Assembly: GCA_028869255.1 (NCBI GenBank)
Contig: CP110972.1
Span: forward strand, 1,369,001-1,433,000
From: Pseudomonas poae
Lineage (GTDB): Bacteria > Pseudomonadota > Gammaproteobacteria > Pseudomonadales > Pseudomonadaceae
Length of the DNA: 64,000 nt
Direction of reading: 5' to 3'
Shown here: positions 63,767-64,000 of the stretch, piece by piece
How positions within the stretch are numbered: the stretch's first letter is position 1
Layout of the letters: each line of letters begins with the position of its first letter
The notes under the pieces: generated by a model
The model's database searches: none
Told to the model about the DNA's origin: nothing
The model's input: only the letters and a program-made list of their open reading frames with translations
Position numbers and translations under genes: made by a program

Positions 63767-64000
63767 GGAGACGGCTCCACGTGTGCACGCCGCCGTCAGC
63801 GTCCACGGCGTGATAGTCCGGAAACTGCGCGCCGGTCGCGCAGGCATGATTGGGCAGGATGCGCAGCCGGCTGCCGATGGGGAAGCGCGTGACCAGATCG
63901 TCATGGGCGGCGCCGCCCAGGGTGACGATGCCGTGTTCCTGATTGGCGCCGGTGACCAGCGCGCCTTCGATCCAGTCGCCCGCTTCGCTACACACTTGGC
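63756..64000 (-). CDS. D-serine dehydratase-like (DSD1/alanine racemase-fold) PLP enzyme, 5' part missing
   Basis: The last 81 residues are visible; the rest lies beyond the window. They include NQEHGIVTLGG and RLRILPNHACATGAQFPDYH, in which the His-x-Cys pair matches the metal-binding site of DSD1-family D-serine/D-threo-3-hydroxyaspartate dehydratases and D-threonine aldolases. The alanine-racemase-like N-terminal barrel is not seen. It overlaps the FAD oxidase gene, suggesting D-amino acid or hydroxy-amino acid catabolism. Confidence 0.82.
   Translation of the reverse strand, partial: QVCSEAGDWIEGALVTGANQEHGIVTLGGAAHDDLVTRFPIGSRLRILPNHACATGAQFPDYHAVDADGGVHTWSRLHGW

Overview
The window looks like a chromosomal accessory region of a fluorescent Pseudomonas (P. 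fluorescens group). Evidence: high GC with strong G/C in third codon positions, short intergenic REP-type hairpins of the kind found in these genomes (GTGGGAGCGGGCTTGCTCGCGA and GTAGGAGCTGGCTTGCCTGCGA), a liposecretin (Hxc-like) type II secretion operon, FpvA-like and other TonB-dependent receptors, an Hcp gene, and a DUF6124-like small protein. I see no rRNA, tRNA, CRISPR array, phage or insertion sequence.

Layout. 1-6.8 kb: end of an SDR oxidoreductase, then a GntR/FCD regulator leading an amino-acid ABC importer, a PotF-like polyamine binding protein and a gamma-glutamyltransferase. 6.8-8.8 kb: LctP-type permease divergent from a frameshifted Lrp/AsnC regulator. 8.9-15.2 kb: FpvA-like receptor plus a FecBCDE-type iron-siderophore importer. 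15.3-21.7 kb: minus-strand operon TonB receptor > flavin monooxygenase > SsuA-like binding protein, divergent from a LacI-family gene with a perfect 14-bp palindrome between them, then a TetR gene. 21.8-24.5 kb: frameshifted secreted GH3 beta-glucosidase. 25-35.3 kb: small exported protein and an 11-gene type II secretion operon (E-F-G-H-I-J-K-L-M-C-D). 35.3-36.8 kb: DUF6124-like gene with a structured leader RNA, enclosed by a long inverted repeat.

36.9-56.7 kb: two more TonB receptor/flavin monooxygenase modules. One has an amino-acid ABC importer, an FAD amine oxidase and a RidA deaminase. The other has a class II aldolase, an orphan SsuA/TauA-like binding protein and a Gsi/Dpp-type peptide importer. 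Together with the 15-20 kb operon these look like three parallel routes for taking up organic sulfur (or related) compounds through the outer membrane, importing them, and cleaving them with LLM-family monooxygenases. Substrates cannot be read from the sequence.

56.7-60.2 kb: an hcp gene divergent from a putative membrane-active effector and a four-helix membrane protein that could be its immunity partner, followed by five tandem copies of a 260-bp hairpin-bearing unit. 60.2-64 kb: minus-strand aldehyde dehydrogenase, two-domain GNAT, FAD amino-acid oxidase-like protein and the end of a D-serine-dehydratase-like PLP enzyme.

Five genes carry single-base frame disruptions, each repairable by changing a G/C run by one base. 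This pattern suggests consensus errors in the assembly at least as much as true gene decay.
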